A stretch of 64,000 nt of DNA from Mesorhizobium temperatum. Lineage in GTDB: Bacteria; Pseudomonadota; Alphaproteobacteria; Rhizobiales; Rhizobiaceae. Shown here one piece after another: positions 17,675 to 27,673 of this stretch (positions are counted from its first letter, which is position 1; every line of letters starts with the position of its first letter). The notes beneath the pieces are model-generated. The model was not told the DNA's origin and did not search any database. It saw only the letters and a list, made by a program, of their open reading frames with translations. The stretch spans positions 248,431-312,430 of the forward strand of contig NZ_NPKJ01000041.1 in the NCBI RefSeq assembly GCF_002284575.1. The letters run 5' to 3'. The position numbers were made by a program, and so were the translations under genes.

Positions 17675-18151
17675 CTAACCTAGGGAGAGCGGGCGCCGGA
17701 AGCCTGCCTCGCGCCCGGCATTCAGCCAGTAGACCAGACCGGCGACCAGGCCGGCGGCGGCGATGATGCCGATATCGGCCCAGCGCTCGGGGCTCAGGTC
17801 CTCCGGCGCGCTCGGCCAGATCAGGACGAAGCCGGCAGCCGCTGCTGCGGCGCCGAAGACCATATGCAGCCAAAAACTGCGCAACGAAAACAATTCGGCG
17901 ATCAGCGCGAAGATCAGCGTCTGCAGGCCGGTCAGCATGATCGTCAGGAAATAGATCAATATGCCGAGCGGCGGCACGACCAGCGCCGCGATGGGAGAGA
18001 CCCCCATGAGATCGAAATACGCCGGTGCATCAGGCAGCGAACTCAATGCACCATAGATCGTGGCCACGGCAATCAGTCCGACCAGCACCGCAACGAAATA
18101 GCCGGCGAGCATCATCAGAACGCGTTTCGCCACATGCTTTGCCGTCGCCAT
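17675..18151 (-). CDS. Membrane protein of unknown function (four to five helices)
   Basis: The protein has 158 residues from ATG 18151, or 165 from ATG 18172. Hydrophobic segments cover roughly VLMMLAGYFVAVLVGLIAVATIYG, PIAALVVPPLGILIYFLTIMLTG, the region around FALIAELFSL, MVFGAAAAAAGFVLIWP and IIAAAGLVAGLVYWLNAG. No catalytic motif is visible. It converges on the L,D-transpeptidase gene with a 5-base gap. I do not recognise a named family. Confidence 0.6.
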   Translation of the reverse strand: MATAKHVAKRVLMMLAGYFVAVLVGLIAVATIYGALSSLPDAPAYFDLMGVSPIAALVVPPLGILIYFLTIMLTGLQTLIFALIAELFSLRSFWLHMVFGAAAAAAGFVLIWPSAPEDLSPERWADIGIIAAAGLVAGLVYWLNAGREAGFRRPLSLG

Positions 18152-18382
18152 GCCCACCCCCGTGCGGCTCAATGATCACGCCGCAGTCAGCCATCAAAGG
18201 CGCATCGGCGCAAGGGGATGCCGAAAAGCGTGCCGGAACCGTCGCCCCAGTCTTGGTGAAGCTACGCCGCCGCCCGCTTCCGAGGGATCGTCGCCAGGCT
18301 GCGCTGTAACCTGCCGGAATTGTTCCGGGTCCTTTAAGAGAAAGCCGGCCGCACGTATCGGCTGGGGGAAGATGGCCGCGAT

Positions 18383-18640
18383 CTATTTCGGCTCGGCTGT
18401 CACCGGATCGTAGGTGATTTCGACCTTCGCCTTGTCGGTCGTGTAATAGGTGACGGTGTAGGCGCCGCTGTCCCAGCCGACCTCGTCGACGTAGCGAAAG
18501 TCGTCGCGCTGCTCGACCTTGGCGATTATTTCCGACAGTTTCCTGGCATTCTGCGGCGGCAGCGGGCTTCCGTCTGCGGCAAGGGCCGGTCCGCCGAGAA
18601 GGAGGACTACGACACCTGTCGCCAAAACACGTCTGGACAT
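18383..18640 (-). CDS. Small secreted PepSY-like protein
   Basis: The protein has 85 residues with a signal peptide ending at about ALAAD (22). The mature part is one PepSY-like alpha+beta unit. LSEIIAKVEQRDDF forms the helix, and YVDEVGWDSGAYTVTYYTTDKAKVEITYDPVTAEP forms the strand pair, with the hallmark final YDP-x-T-A/G-E. PepSY domains are thought to inhibit or modulate extracytoplasmic proteases or to sense the envelope. The gene is isolated between the membrane protein gene and the sugar importer. Confidence 0.7.
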   Translation of the reverse strand: MSRRVLATGVVVLLLGGPALAADGSPLPPQNARKLSEIIAKVEQRDDFRYVDEVGWDSGAYTVTYYTTDKAKVEITYDPVTAEPK

Positions 18641-18748
18641 GGCTTTCCCTCACTCTTCAAGAAGTAGAAACTCGCGGCCATGCAGGTTTGTTCCGGGGTT
18701 CTGGAATGGACACCCGCGAATCGCGCCGCCGCATCGCGGTGTCGTTGC

Positions 18749-19831
18749 TCACGTCTGCAGCTCACCCTCCTCGGGGAAGAGATGGGCTAAGGCCGTGTCG
18801 AACGTGAGCTCCAGGGCGTCACCCGGTTCAAAGATCTTGTCTTCATCGAAGGCTGCAATGAGCTCGTGATCGTCGCGAAGTGTCAGGTCCACGACTGTCT
18901 CGCTGCCCAACCGCTCGGTATGTGCCACGACGCCATGCAGCATGCCTTCTCCAGACTGCGCCGCCCGGAGGTACTGCGGACGGATACCCAGTATGGCCTT
19001 GCCGTCTTTCCGGAAGGAGCGCCTTCTGGTCGCTACCCTGATCGGCTCCAGGGATTGATTGCCAACCGTTGCTGCTTCGCCATCGAGGTCGAGGACGTCG
19101 ACGTTCAGGAAATTCATCGACGGGGCTCCTAGAAAGCCGGCTACGAACCTGTTGGCCGGCTCGTGATAAAGTTCCATCGGCGCTCCGATCTGCATGACTT
19201 GACCGTCCTTGAGGACGACGATCCTGTCAGCCAGCGTCATCGCCTCGACCTGGTCATGGGTGACGTAGATCATCGTTGTGCCCAGTTGCCTGCGCAGCCG
19301 GCCGATTTCCATACGCATGTCCATGCGCAGCGCGGCATCGAGGTTGGAGAGCGGCTCGTCAAACAGGAATACGGAAGGTTTCCGGGTGATTGCGCGCCCG
19401 ATAGCGACGCGCTGGCGCTGGCCGCCGGAAAGCTGACTTGGGCGGCGGTCGAGTAAATGTTCCATTTGCAGGATGCGAGCGGCCTCGGCGACCTTCTGCT
19501 CCTTTTCCTGCTTGGAAGCGCCCGCGATCGTAAGACCGAACGCGATATTCTCGCGCACGGTCATGTGCGGAAAGATGGCATAGCTTTGGAACACCATCGC
19601 AATACCGCGTTCCTTGGGTTGGAGCTCGTTGACCACCCGGCCTCCGATCTGGATGATGCCTTCGGTTATGTCCTCGAGTCCGGCGATCACGCGCAGCAAG
19701 GTGGACTTCCCGCAGCCTGACGGTCCGACAAATACGACGAACTCGCCATCATTGATGTGGATATCGACGCCTTTGATGACGTCGACGCGACCATATGATT
19801 TCTTGACGCCCTTGAGTGAGACCTCAGCCAT
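18749..19831 (-). CDS. Sugar ABC transporter ATP-binding protein (UgpC/MalK type)
   Basis: The protein has 360 residues. Walker A is GPSGCGKST, the signature LSGGQRQRVAIGRA, Walker B VFLFDEPLSNLDA, and the switch His follows in VTHDQVEAM. The C-terminal regulatory OB-like domain (from about 235) contains GIRPQYL, as in MalK/UgpC. It energises the CUT1-type importer encoded by the next three genes upstream. It is the last gene of the leftward operon, 143 bases after the permease gene, longer than the other gaps. Confidence 0.93.
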   Translation of the reverse strand: MAEVSLKGVKKSYGRVDVIKGVDIHINDGEFVVFVGPSGCGKSTLLRVIAGLEDITEGIIQIGGRVVNELQPKERGIAMVFQSYAIFPHMTVRENIAFGLTIAGASKQEKEQKVAEAARILQMEHLLDRRPSQLSGGQRQRVAIGRAITRKPSVFLFDEPLSNLDAALRMDMRMEIGRLRRQLGTTMIYVTHDQVEAMTLADRIVVLKDGQVMQIGAPMELYHEPANRFVAGFLGAPSMNFLNVDVLDLDGEAATVGNQSLEPIRVATRRRSFRKDGKAILGIRPQYLRAAQSGEGMLHGVVAHTERLGSETVVDLTLRDDHELIAAFDEDKIFEPGDALELTFDTALAHLFPEEGELQT

Positions 19832-19974
19832 AAGCGATGGCTCCCGTTCCCTGGTTCATGTGCCGCAATTCGGGGTCACCGGTCGATTTTATCGGCCTTG
19901 AGGAAATAGCCGTGCCAGCACTTGCCGTCATGGGCACGCAGAGCCACTGGCTTTTGAGCGCGAGAACCATTTAT

Positions 19975-20850
19975 TCAGCCCTTCACACCGGTCGAGGCGA
20001 TCGATGCAATGAAGGCGCGCTGCAGGAACAGATAGAAGATCAGCACCGGGACGGTGATAAGGGTGAGATAGGCCATGACTTCGCCCCAGGCGACGTTGAG
20101 TTGAAAGAAGTAGCCGAGACCGACCATGACAGGGCGGTAGTTTTCCTGCTGCACCACGATGAGCGGCCAGAGATATTGGTTGTACATGACGAGGAACTTC
20201 AGGATGGCGGCAGTCGCCAGAACCGGCCCTGAAAGCGGCATGACAACGCGATAGTAGACCTGCCACCAGCTCGCGCCCTCCACCCGGCTCGCCTCGATCA
20301 GCTCGCCCGGCAGCCCTTTGAAATACTGCACGAACAGGAAGATCGTTAGCCCATCCGCGATCCAGGGGATGATCTGCACCCTGTAGGTGTTGAGCCAGCC
20401 CCAGTGCAGCCCGTCAAGCCCGATCCAGGGCAGTTTCGAGACCAGGAGCAGGAGCGGGATAGCGATGGTCTCGAAAGGGATGATCAGAGTGGCGATGACG
20501 ATCGAGAGCACCACGTCGCGCCCCTTCCACCGCAGGAAAGCGAAGGAGAATGCGGCCATCGAACAGATCAACAAAGAGAGAAGGACGGTCGCCCCGGTGA
20601 CCAGAACCGAGTTCAGGACGAACAAGCCGACAGGCGCCCGCCGGAACGCTCCGAAATAGTTGTTGAGGCTGATGTCCCCGACGGGCAGGAAAGCCCGCAG
20701 GCTGGAGGTGTCCGCGAGGAGCTGACTGTCGGGCTTGAAGCTCGAGTTGATCATGAACACGAGCGGAAAGATGAAGATCAAGGCGATCAGGCACAGCACC
20801 AGATAGCGGACGAAGAGCCTCAGGCCGTAATTGTCAGGATTGAAGGCCAT
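19975..20850 (-). CDS. Sugar ABC transporter permease (MalG type)
   Basis: The protein has 291 residues and six predicted membrane helices. The EAA loop is EASRVEGASWWQVYYRVVMPLSGP, the canonical ATPase contact of CUT1 permeases, and FINSSFKP-like residues (MINSSFKPD) follow the first helix. It pairs with the MalF-type permease, whose gene ends one base downstream of this gene's start (20850/20852), so the two are tightly coupled. Substrate is unknown but carbohydrate-like. Confidence 0.92.
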   Translation of the reverse strand: MAFNPDNYGLRLFVRYLVLCLIALIFIFPLVFMINSSFKPDSQLLADTSSLRAFLPVGDISLNNYFGAFRRAPVGLFVLNSVLVTGATVLLSLLICSMAAFSFAFLRWKGRDVVLSIVIATLIIPFETIAIPLLLLVSKLPWIGLDGLHWGWLNTYRVQIIPWIADGLTIFLFVQYFKGLPGELIEASRVEGASWWQVYYRVVMPLSGPVLATAAILKFLVMYNQYLWPLIVVQQENYRPVMVGLGYFFQLNVAWGEVMAYLTLITVPVLIFYLFLQRAFIASIASTGVKG

Positions 20851-20851
20851 C

Positions 20852-21919
20852 TTAACGCTCCCGTGTCAGCCAGCGCTGAGTGAGTGAGATCGCCAGCACG
20901 ATCGCGAACAGGATGACCGAGATGGTCGAGCCGCCCGAGATGTCTTGCTTGCCATAGCCGCGCTCGACTGCCTGGAAGACGAGGGTCTGGGTGCTGTCGA
21001 GCGGACCGCCATTGGTCATCACGTCGATCTGGGCGAAGAGGGCGAAGCCCTGCATGGTGATCACGACAAGGACGAGCACGGCGGTATTGCGCAGGCCCGG
21101 CCAGGTGACATAGCGGAAAGTCTGCCATTTCGAAGCACCCTCGATCGCGGCGGCCTCATAGAGCGTGGGACTGATCATTTGCAACCCGGCTAGCCAGATG
21201 ACCATGTGGAAGCCGACGGCCTGCCAGATCGACATGGCCATGACCGCGGGCAGCGCGGTCGAGGGGTTGCCCAGCCAGTCGACGGGCTGGAAGAGGCCGA
21301 AGGTGAGGCCCTGGAGGATGCTGTTCAACAGCCCGTTCTGGCCGTCATAGATGAACCGCCAGAGGAGTGAGACCACGACGATGGAGACCACCACCGGCAT
21401 GAAGTAGATGGTTCGGAATATGTTGATGCCCCTTAGCTTCTGATTGATGAGCAAAGCAAGCATCAGCGCGAGGCCGCCCTGCACCGGCGCCACGACCAGA
21501 ACGAACAGGAAGGTGTTTACCAGCGCCTTCATGAACACAACGTCGCTGGCGATGACGACCATGACGTTCTCGCCGGACTGCCAGCGGAACCATTCGCGCA
21601 TGCCGCGATACTGGGGATAGGCCTCGCTACGGGTGATCTCACGCAGGCGGGGATACTGGATTTCGCCGGCCTCGTTTCGGACCACGTTGCCAGCATCGTC
21701 GCGCTCTGGTTCGAGGGTCACCACCCCAAGGCCCAGGAGCTGACGATAGTTTTCCAACCCGACGAACTGGGTGGCGTTCGGTGACAGCAGCCGCTGATTT
21801 GTCAGTGAGAGAGCGATCGCGAAGAAAAACGGCAGGACGATGAACGTGACGATGAGTGCGAAACCCGGCAGGGCGAATGTCCAGCCCGTCCGGTTCGACA
21901 GGGTTAGTTTCGATGCCAT
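20852..21919 (-). CDS. Sugar ABC transporter permease (MalF type)
   Basis: The protein has 355 residues. After the first helix (FALPGFALIVTFIVLPFFFAI) a periplasmic insertion of about 85 residues rich in charged groups is present before the remaining helices, a feature of longer MalF-like permeases. The EAA loop is EAAAIEGASKWQTFRYVTWPGLR. It forms the channel with the MalG-type partner. It lies 60 bases after the binding-protein gene. Confidence 0.92.
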   Translation of the reverse strand: MASKLTLSNRTGWTFALPGFALIVTFIVLPFFFAIALSLTNQRLLSPNATQFVGLENYRQLLGLGVVTLEPERDDAGNVVRNEAGEIQYPRLREITRSEAYPQYRGMREWFRWQSGENVMVVIASDVVFMKALVNTFLFVLVVAPVQGGLALMLALLINQKLRGINIFRTIYFMPVVVSIVVVSLLWRFIYDGQNGLLNSILQGLTFGLFQPVDWLGNPSTALPAVMAMSIWQAVGFHMVIWLAGLQMISPTLYEAAAIEGASKWQTFRYVTWPGLRNTAVLVLVVITMQGFALFAQIDVMTNGGPLDSTQTLVFQAVERGYGKQDISGGSTISVILFAIVLAISLTQRWLTRER

Positions 21920-21979
21920 TTGCGATATCCGCCAGAAAGCGTGGAGTCCGCGGCTGGCGGGGACCCCGGCGCGACAGAA

Positions 21980-23242
21980 CTACCGGTGACCGTAGCCGCC
22001 GTTGCTTTCGATGTCGGCGTCGATCTCGTCGACCGCAGCATCAAGCGTGTCGGCCACATCGGCGCCATTGGCGATGTCGGCCAGTGCCTTGGTGAAGACC
22101 TTGGCCTGGACCACGTAGCCCGGGGTGACCGGGCGCACCAGAGCTTGTGCTTTGGAGAGGTCGAAGAACACCGCGAGCGGGCCGCCGTCCTTGTAGTTCT
22201 TCGTCATCTGTGCCGCCGAGGGCGTCGGCGGGATCAGGCCGATGCCGTCGGAGAAGGCGGCCAGGTACTTGTCCTGCGCGGCGAACTTGATGAATTCGGC
22301 AGCACCTTCCGGATGCTTGGACTTGGCCGAGACGCCGAACTGCCAGGAGCCCGCGCCGATCTTGTTGCCCGCGCCGAAATCGGGGGCTGGAAGGAAGACA
22401 ACGTCATTCACGGCTTCCATCGTCGCCACCGCGCGCCAGTTGCCGTTCCACTGGAAGGCGAACTTGCCGTCGATGAAGCCGGTCTGCTGATCGGCGGGGT
22501 CCTCGCTGGTGCCAGGCGCATAGCCTCCGGTAAACAGCGATTGCCACCACTTGCCAAAGGCCTGCGCAGCCTCGCCGTTCAGCGTGCCTTCCGCGGTCTT
22601 GTAGGTCGAACGGTCGACAATGTCTCCGCCGAAGCTCTGCAGGAACGGCGAGAAGGCATAGGAGTACCACTCGGCTTGGTCGTTCATGCCGAGATCAAGG
22701 GCGAATTCATATTTGCCGGAGGCCTTGGCGGCATCAAGCGCGGCCAAGAATTCCTCTCTCGACCAGGGCTTGTCGAGGGTCGGGGTGCGCAGGCCCAGCT
22801 CGTCCAGCGTCGATTGGCGTGCAAAAAGCGCCACCGCCGCGTCCCACAGACCGACCGAATAGAGCTTGCCGTCCCACACGCCTTTGGTGCCGGGCAGGAA
22901 GTCGGCGAACTCGCTCTCGTCGATCGGCAGCGGCTGCAGATAGCCGGCCCAGGCCCAATTGGGCATGACGGGCCCGTCCACATCCAAGATGTCGGGCAGG
23001 TTGCCCGCCAGGGCCGCCGCCGCGACGGAATCGTTGTAGCTCTTCTCTGGGAAGCTCTCGATGGTCACCGCCCAATCGGACTGGCTGGCGTTGAAGTCGG
23101 AGACGATCTGGTTGAGGGTTCGCGACTCCACCTCGTTGCCGGCGCCGTGATACCACATGGTCAACTTCGTCTGCGCCAGCGCGGGCACACACAGACAGGT
23201 CGACGCGATCACCACACCGGCAAGGTGTTTTGTCAGGTTCAT
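21980..23242 (-). CDS. Sugar ABC transporter substrate-binding protein (family 1)
   Basis: The protein has 420 residues. A signal peptide (KHLAGVVIASTCLCVPALAQ) is followed by KLTMWYHGAG, the first strand of family 1 binding proteins, and NLPDILDVDGP, the conserved stretch near residue 80. The middle part has FVxFxWNGNW-type ligand contacts (FAFQWNGNW). It is the first gene of the CUT1 importer. No metabolic genes or regulator accompany it, so the sugar cannot be named. Confidence 0.92.
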   Translation of the reverse strand: MNLTKHLAGVVIASTCLCVPALAQTKLTMWYHGAGNEVESRTLNQIVSDFNASQSDWAVTIESFPEKSYNDSVAAAALAGNLPDILDVDGPVMPNWAWAGYLQPLPIDESEFADFLPGTKGVWDGKLYSVGLWDAAVALFARQSTLDELGLRTPTLDKPWSREEFLAALDAAKASGKYEFALDLGMNDQAEWYSYAFSPFLQSFGGDIVDRSTYKTAEGTLNGEAAQAFGKWWQSLFTGGYAPGTSEDPADQQTGFIDGKFAFQWNGNWRAVATMEAVNDVVFLPAPDFGAGNKIGAGSWQFGVSAKSKHPEGAAEFIKFAAQDKYLAAFSDGIGLIPPTPSAAQMTKNYKDGGPLAVFFDLSKAQALVRPVTPGYVVQAKVFTKALADIANGADVADTLDAAVDEIDADIESNGGYGHR

Positions 23243-23690
23243 CGGTTATTCCTCCCTTTTTGACTTTAAGGTCGCTGGCTGGATTCAAGGTCATCCCCGA
23301 GGCCCGCCAGAACACCGGGCCGGAAGCCAGCGTCCTAGTTTCGGGTCGGCCGCTACGGGCCAGTGATGGGGTTCAGCAATGTTTGCGGAAGCCGGAAGCA
23401 TTTGCAATTGCGTTGTTTCACCTAGTCGGAGCAGGAGGTCGACGGCGATTTCCCCTCGTTAGTTCCCGGGTACCGCCACTGAGATAGCAGCTCACCTAGG
23501 ACGATTTTATCGTCCGTCAACTTTCTCTCGGCCGCGTTCAATGTTCGGCTGAGTGATTCCAAGGGTAGACATCGCTTTGTGATGTGTGCCCAATCGCCCG
23601 GCGCAGCGCATGAACCGGGTCGTGAGCAAACCTGGCGAAGTCGAAACGTAGGCTGCGAAGCGGATGGTAGCTTTGGACCGGTAGCGGGTA
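23243..23690. other. Intergenic region upstream of the sugar importer
   Basis: About 450 bases between the binding-protein gene and tRNA-Val. I see no convincing gene. The importer promoter must lie here, reading leftward, but no unambiguous -35/-10 pair could be chosen by eye. GGGAGGAATAACC (read on the minus strand) precedes the binding-protein ATG as a Shine-Dalgarno region. Confidence 0.5.
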
Positions 23691-23765
23691 TGGTGGGCGA
23701 TGCAGGGATTGAACCTGCGACCCCACCCGTGTGAAGGGTGTGCTCTCCCGCTGAGCTAATCGCCC
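23691..23765 (-). tRNA. tRNA-Val (anticodon CAC)
   Basis: The 75 bases on the minus strand fold as a full cloverleaf. The acceptor is GGGCGAT paired with ATCGCCC, with discriminator A and encoded CCA. The D arm has GCTC/GAGC, the anticodon stem CACCC/GGGTG encloses TTCACAC (anticodon CAC, reading GTG), and the T arm GCAGG/CCTGC encloses TTCAATC. No introns or defects are visible. Confidence 0.95.
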
Positions 23766-23891
23766 GCTCGTTGCCCGAAGGCCAAGCGCGCCGCGATATA
23801 AGGGAGGCCGGCCAGGGAAGTCAAGGCGATGTCCGGGCGTTACGACGAAGACCGAATGCAACTCCGCCGGGAGCGACCCGGTCGCCGTCGT

Positions 23892-24575
23892 TCAGTGCCC
23901 CGCAGCGGCAATCAGGCGTTCGGCCAGACCAAGCGTCAGCGCATCGAAATGCGAGATCACCGCCGACGGTTCGAATTCGCGCACATGGCGGTCGGTGTAG
24001 CCGAAATCGACCGCCACCACGGGAATGCCGGCGGCTTTCGCCGTATCGATGTCGGTCTGCGAATCACCCACCATCAGCGCGTGGTGCGGATCGCCGCCGG
24101 CCAGCACGATGGTTTCGGTCAGATGGCGCGGGTCGGGCTTGCGGAACGCAAACGTGTCCTGACCGCAAATCGCCGCGAAATGCTTCGCCAGCCCGAGCGC
24201 CTCGATCAGCGCCACCGAGTTGGCTTCGTATTTGTTCGTGCAGACGGCCAGGAGATAACCGGCTGCTTCGAATCGGGCGATCGTCTCGACGACGCCGGGG
24301 TAGGGGCGCGATTTACCCGGGATGTTGTCGGTGTAGTGATCGAGGAACAGCTTTAACAATCGGTCGTGTTCCTCCACCGCCAGCGATCTCTGCTGCGCGG
24401 CATGCGCGCGCTCGATCATCACCCGGCCACCATGGCCGACGAAACGCTTGAAGCCGGCCTCGTCGACGGCTACCAGTTCGCTGGCGGCAAGGCTGTGGTT
24501 GAGGCTGTCAAGCAGGTCCGGCGCTGTGTCGATCAGCGTCCCGTCGAGGTCGAACACGATGATCGGTCGGGTCAT
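23892..24575 (-). CDS. gph: Phosphoglycolate phosphatase (HAD family)
   Basis: The protein has 227 residues. HAD motif I is FDLDGTLIDT at the N terminus, motif II is AVCTNK, and motifs III/IV are KPDP and MVGDSQTDI. The helical cap of about 80 residues lies between motifs I and II. This arrangement is that of Gph, which removes 2-phosphoglycolate formed during DNA repair or by oxygenase side reactions. It is divergent from rpiA with a 150-base gap. Confidence 0.85.
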   Translation of the reverse strand: MTRPIIVFDLDGTLIDTAPDLLDSLNHSLAASELVAVDEAGFKRFVGHGGRVMIERAHAAQQRSLAVEEHDRLLKLFLDHYTDNIPGKSRPYPGVVETIARFEAAGYLLAVCTNKYEANSVALIEALGLAKHFAAICGQDTFAFRKPDPRHLTETIVLAGGDPHHALMVGDSQTDIDTAKAAGIPVVAVDFGYTDRHVREFEPSAVISHFDALTLGLAERLIAAAGH

Positions 24576-24725
24576 GGCCTGTCCTGTGACGATTGCGCTG
24601 CCGGCAGGCGATAGCCGCTGCAGCCCATCCAGGCAAGCAGTGCTTGGTCAATCCACAGGGCAAAGTCTTTGACCGGACGGGCAAAGATGCTAGGAGCGCC
24701 GAAACAAGCGAAATTCGGGGCAGGC

Positions 24726-25454
24726 ATGGATGCGAGGCAATTGAAGGTCGAAGCCGCACGGGCAGCGCTTGCCCATGTGAGCGACGGCATGCGGCTTGGC
24801 ATCGGCACCGGCTCGACGGCCGAAGAGTTCGTTCGGCTGCTCGCGCAAAGGGTCGCCACCGGCCTCACCATTATCGGCGTGCCGACCTCGGAGCGCACCG
24901 CCATCCTTTGCGGCGAGCTTGGCGTGCCGCTGTCGACGCTGGAAAAAACGCCCGAACTCGACCTTACCATCGACGGCGCCGACGAGATCGATCCGGCGCT
25001 GACATTGATCAAGGGTGGCGGCGGTGCGCTGCTACGGGAGAAGATCGTAGCGGCGGCTTCCGCTCGCATGATCGTCATTGCCGACCGTTCGAAGATGGTC
25101 GAGACGCTCGGCCGTTTTCCACTGCCCATCGAGGTCAACCCGTTCGGCCTGCGTGCCACGGAAATCGCGGTCGCCGCGGCAGCCGGAAGGCTCGGCCTTT
25201 CCGGTCCCGTCACATTGAGGATGACGGGGAGCCAGCCTTTTGTTACAGACGGCGGCCATTTTATCCTCGATGCATCTTTTGGCCGCATTCCGGATACAAG
25301 AGCGCTTTCGAATGCTCTCCATGCCATTCCGGGCGTGGTCGAGCATGGTCTTTTCATCGGGCTGGCATCAGCGGCTATCATAGCCGGCGACGGCATCCAA
25401 ACCGTCCATGCCGCCCGAAAACCAGGGAGTTCTATCGATCATGATGTTGCATAA
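24726..25454 (+). CDS. rpiA: Ribose-5-phosphate isomerase A
   Basis: The protein has 242 residues. The family motifs are [20 protein letters not shown] (catalytic Asp/Glu region) and [16 protein letters not shown] (phosphate-binding loop with catalytic Lys). It interconverts ribose-5-phosphate and ribulose-5-phosphate in the pentose phosphate pathway. ATG 24726 yields the family's normal N terminus; upstream ATGs in frame (24669, 24687) do not. Its 3' end overlaps the DUF2059 gene by 14 bases. Confidence 0.95.
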   Translation: MDARQLKVEAARAALAHVSDGMRLGIGTGSTAEEFVRLLAQRVATGLTIIGVPTSERTAILCGELGVPLSTLEKTPELDLTIDGADEIDPALTLIKGGGGALLREKIVAAASARMIVIADRSKMVETLGRFPLPIEVNPFGLRATEIAVAAAAGRLGLSGPVTLRMTGSQPFVTDGGHFILDASFGRIPDTRALSNALHAIPGVVEHGLFIGLASAAIIAGDGIQTVHAARKPGSSIDHDVA

Positions 25455-26007
25455 CCGGGTTCGCCGTTTTTCTGCCATTCTGGCAGCTTCAGCCGTCTTT
25501 GCGTTTTCATCGCCGGCGTTCTCGCAGGACGTCACCGACGGGCATCTGAAGGCGGCCCGCGCCGCCGTCGCGGCGATCCACGCGACGGACCCGTTCGACA
25601 ACATCTTGCCGCAGGCCGCCGCCGCGCTTCAGCAGCAGCTTATCCAAAAGAACCCGGACATGCAGGAGCTGATCGGCAGAACGGTCAGCGAAAAGGCTCT
25701 GGCGCTGGCCTCGCGCCGCGCCGATCTCGAGAAGGAAGCTGCCATGGCCTATGCCAAGGTATTTTCCGAAAAAGAGCTTACCGAAATCGCCGCTTTCTAT
25801 AATTCCGATTCCGGCAAAAAGCTGCTCGACAGCGGCCCGGCCGTGACGCGTGACCTGCTCAAGGCCGCCGACATCTGGCAGAACGGCGTCGCTCGCGATC
25901 TCGCCCAACAGGTCGGCGAAACGCTGGCCGCGGCAGCAAAGGCCACAGCGCCGGCAAATGCCGCGGCTCCTGCGGCTGGTACGGAGCCGGAAGCACCGAA
26001 GAACTGA
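25441..26007 (+). CDS. Secreted DUF2059 domain protein
   Basis: The protein has 188 residues with a signal peptide ending near AFSQD. The mature part is a helical DUF2059 domain: helices [26 protein letters not shown], then [25 protein letters not shown], the most conserved segment of the family. The tail is Ala/Pro-rich. The function is unknown. It overlaps rpiA and is likely translationally coupled. Two consecutive ATGs (25441 and 25444) exist. A strong terminator-like hairpin follows at 26044. Confidence 0.85.
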   Translation: MMLHNRVRRFSAILAASAVFAFSSPAFSQDVTDGHLKAARAAVAAIHATDPFDNILPQAAAALQQQLIQKNPDMQELIGRTVSEKALALASRRADLEKEAAMAYAKVFSEKELTEIAAFYNSDSGKKLLDSGPAVTRDLLKAADIWQNGVARDLAQQVGETLAAAAKATAPANAAAPAAGTEPEAPKN

Positions 26008-26043
26008 GCATATTTCCCGGCGGCGTTATCGCTGCCGGACCGG

Positions 26044-26106
26044 AAAGCCCGGCCTCCGTCGCGCATCCGACAGCATGCGCGGCGTGGTGGTCCGGGCTTT
26101 TCTTTT
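26044..26106 (+). terminator. Rho-independent terminator after the DUF2059 gene
   Basis: AAAGCCCGG (26044-26052) pairs with CCGGGCTTT (26092-26100), followed by TCTTTT. The loop holds a second perfect stem GCGCAT/ATGCGC (26061-26066 and 26075-26080). It separates rpiA-DUF2059 from gor. Confidence 0.65.
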
Positions 26107-26159
26107 GGTGGTTTGCAGCCTACCTGTCTCAAACATTTTGAAGGGCAAGGAGCCGCACC

Positions 26160-27548
26160 ATGGCCGGTTACGACTACGATCTTTTCGTCATCGGCGGCGG
26201 CTCCGGCGGGGTGAGGGCGGCGCGCATGGCAGCGGCACTCGGCAAGCGCGTCGGCATTGCCGAGGAATACCGTTTTGGCGGCACCTGCGTCATTCGCGGC
26301 TGCGTGCCGAAGAAACTCTATGTCTATGCCTCGCAATTTCCCGAACATTTTGCCGACGCCGCCGGTTATGGCTGGACCGTGCCGCAGGCGAGCTTCGACT
26401 GGCAGACATTGGTTGCCAACAAGGATCGCGAGATCAGCCGGCTGGAAGCCATCTACAGGAAGAATGTCCAAGGTGCCGGCGGCGAGACGTTTCAGTCGCG
26501 CGCCATGCTGGTCGATCCGCATGTGGTGCATCTTCTCGGCGAGGACCGCACCGTCACCGCCGACCAGGTTCTCATCGCCACCGGCGGCCGCCCGGCGCCG
26601 CACCCGGCTCTGCCCGGCCATGAGCACTGCATCTTTTCCAACGAGGCGTTCGACCTCAAGGAATTACCGAAGGCGATCATGATCGAGGGCGGCGGCTATA
26701 TTGCCGTCGAATTCGCCAACATCTTTCACGGCCTCGGCGTCGACACAACACTGGTCTATCGCGGCAAGGAGATTCTCTCCCGCTTCGATATGGATCTCAG
26801 GCGCATGCTGCACGAGACGATGGAAAAGAAGGGGATAAAAATCCTCTGCCATGCCGTATCCGAATGGATCAGGAAGCGTCCGGACGGGCGCCTCGACGCT
26901 GTCGTCACCGGCGGCAAGGTGCTGACGGTCGATCAGGTCATGCTCGCCATCGGGCGTCTCCCCAATACCGAAAACATGGGTCTTGAGGGCGTCGGCATCG
27001 AGATGACCAAGACCGGCGCTATCAATGTCGACCAATATTCGCGCACCAACGTCGACAACATCTGGGCGATTGGTGACGTCACCAACCGCGTGCAATTGAC
27101 GCCGGTGGCGATCCACGAGGCAATGTGCTTCATCGAGACCGCCTTCAAGGGCAACCCGACCGCGCCCGACCATGATACGATCGCCACCGCGGTCTTTTCG
27201 CAGCCCGAGATCGGCACGGTCGGCCTGTCGGAAGACGAGGCCATAAAGCGTTTTTCCGATGTTGAGGTCTACCGCGCCACCTTCCGGCCGATGCGGCACA
27301 CACTATCCGGCCGCGACGAAAAGATGCTGATGAAGCTGGTGGTCGACAGCGCCTCGAAAAAAGTGCTCGGTGCCCATATCCTTGGGCCGGATGCCGGCGA
27401 GATGGCGCAGCTTCTCGGCATTCCGCTGAAGGCGGGGCTGACCAAGGATGACTTCGACCGCACGATGGCCGTGCACCCGACCGCGGCGGAAGAACTCGTC
27501 ACCATGTACAAGCCCACCTACCGGTTGAAGGACGGCGAGCGCGTCTGA
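26160..27548 (+). CDS. gor: Glutathione-disulfide reductase
   Basis: The protein has 462 residues. The FAD motif GGGSGG is at the N terminus, and the redox-active disulfide is C43 and C48 in GTCVIRGCVPKK. A central NADPH domain and FAD-contact NIWAIGDV follow, then the dimer interface HPTAAEELVTM with the catalytic His. The residues match glutathione reductase rather than dihydrolipoamide dehydrogenase. It keeps cytoplasmic glutathione reduced with NADPH. It is probably transcribed on its own behind the terminator at 26044. Confidence 0.93.
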   Translation: MAGYDYDLFVIGGGSGGVRAARMAAALGKRVGIAEEYRFGGTCVIRGCVPKKLYVYASQFPEHFADAAGYGWTVPQASFDWQTLVANKDREISRLEAIYRKNVQGAGGETFQSRAMLVDPHVVHLLGEDRTVTADQVLIATGGRPAPHPALPGHEHCIFSNEAFDLKELPKAIMIEGGGYIAVEFANIFHGLGVDTTLVYRGKEILSRFDMDLRRMLHETMEKKGIKILCHAVSEWIRKRPDGRLDAVVTGGKVLTVDQVMLAIGRLPNTENMGLEGVGIEMTKTGAINVDQYSRTNVDNIWAIGDVTNRVQLTPVAIHEAMCFIETAFKGNPTAPDHDTIATAVFSQPEIGTVGLSEDEAIKRFSDVEVYRATFRPMRHTLSGRDEKMLMKLVVDSASKKVLGAHILGPDAGEMAQLLGIPLKAGLTKDDFDRTMAVHPTAAEELVTMYKPTYRLKDGERV

Positions 27549-27673
27549 CGTTTTGCCCGTATCGTCACCAACGGAGCATCTCTATGCACGCAGGCAATGG
27601 TGCAGCGCCACTCGACCGCAATTTTAGATCACCAATCCGATGCGACACTGGGCAACGATATTCTGTTCGCCGC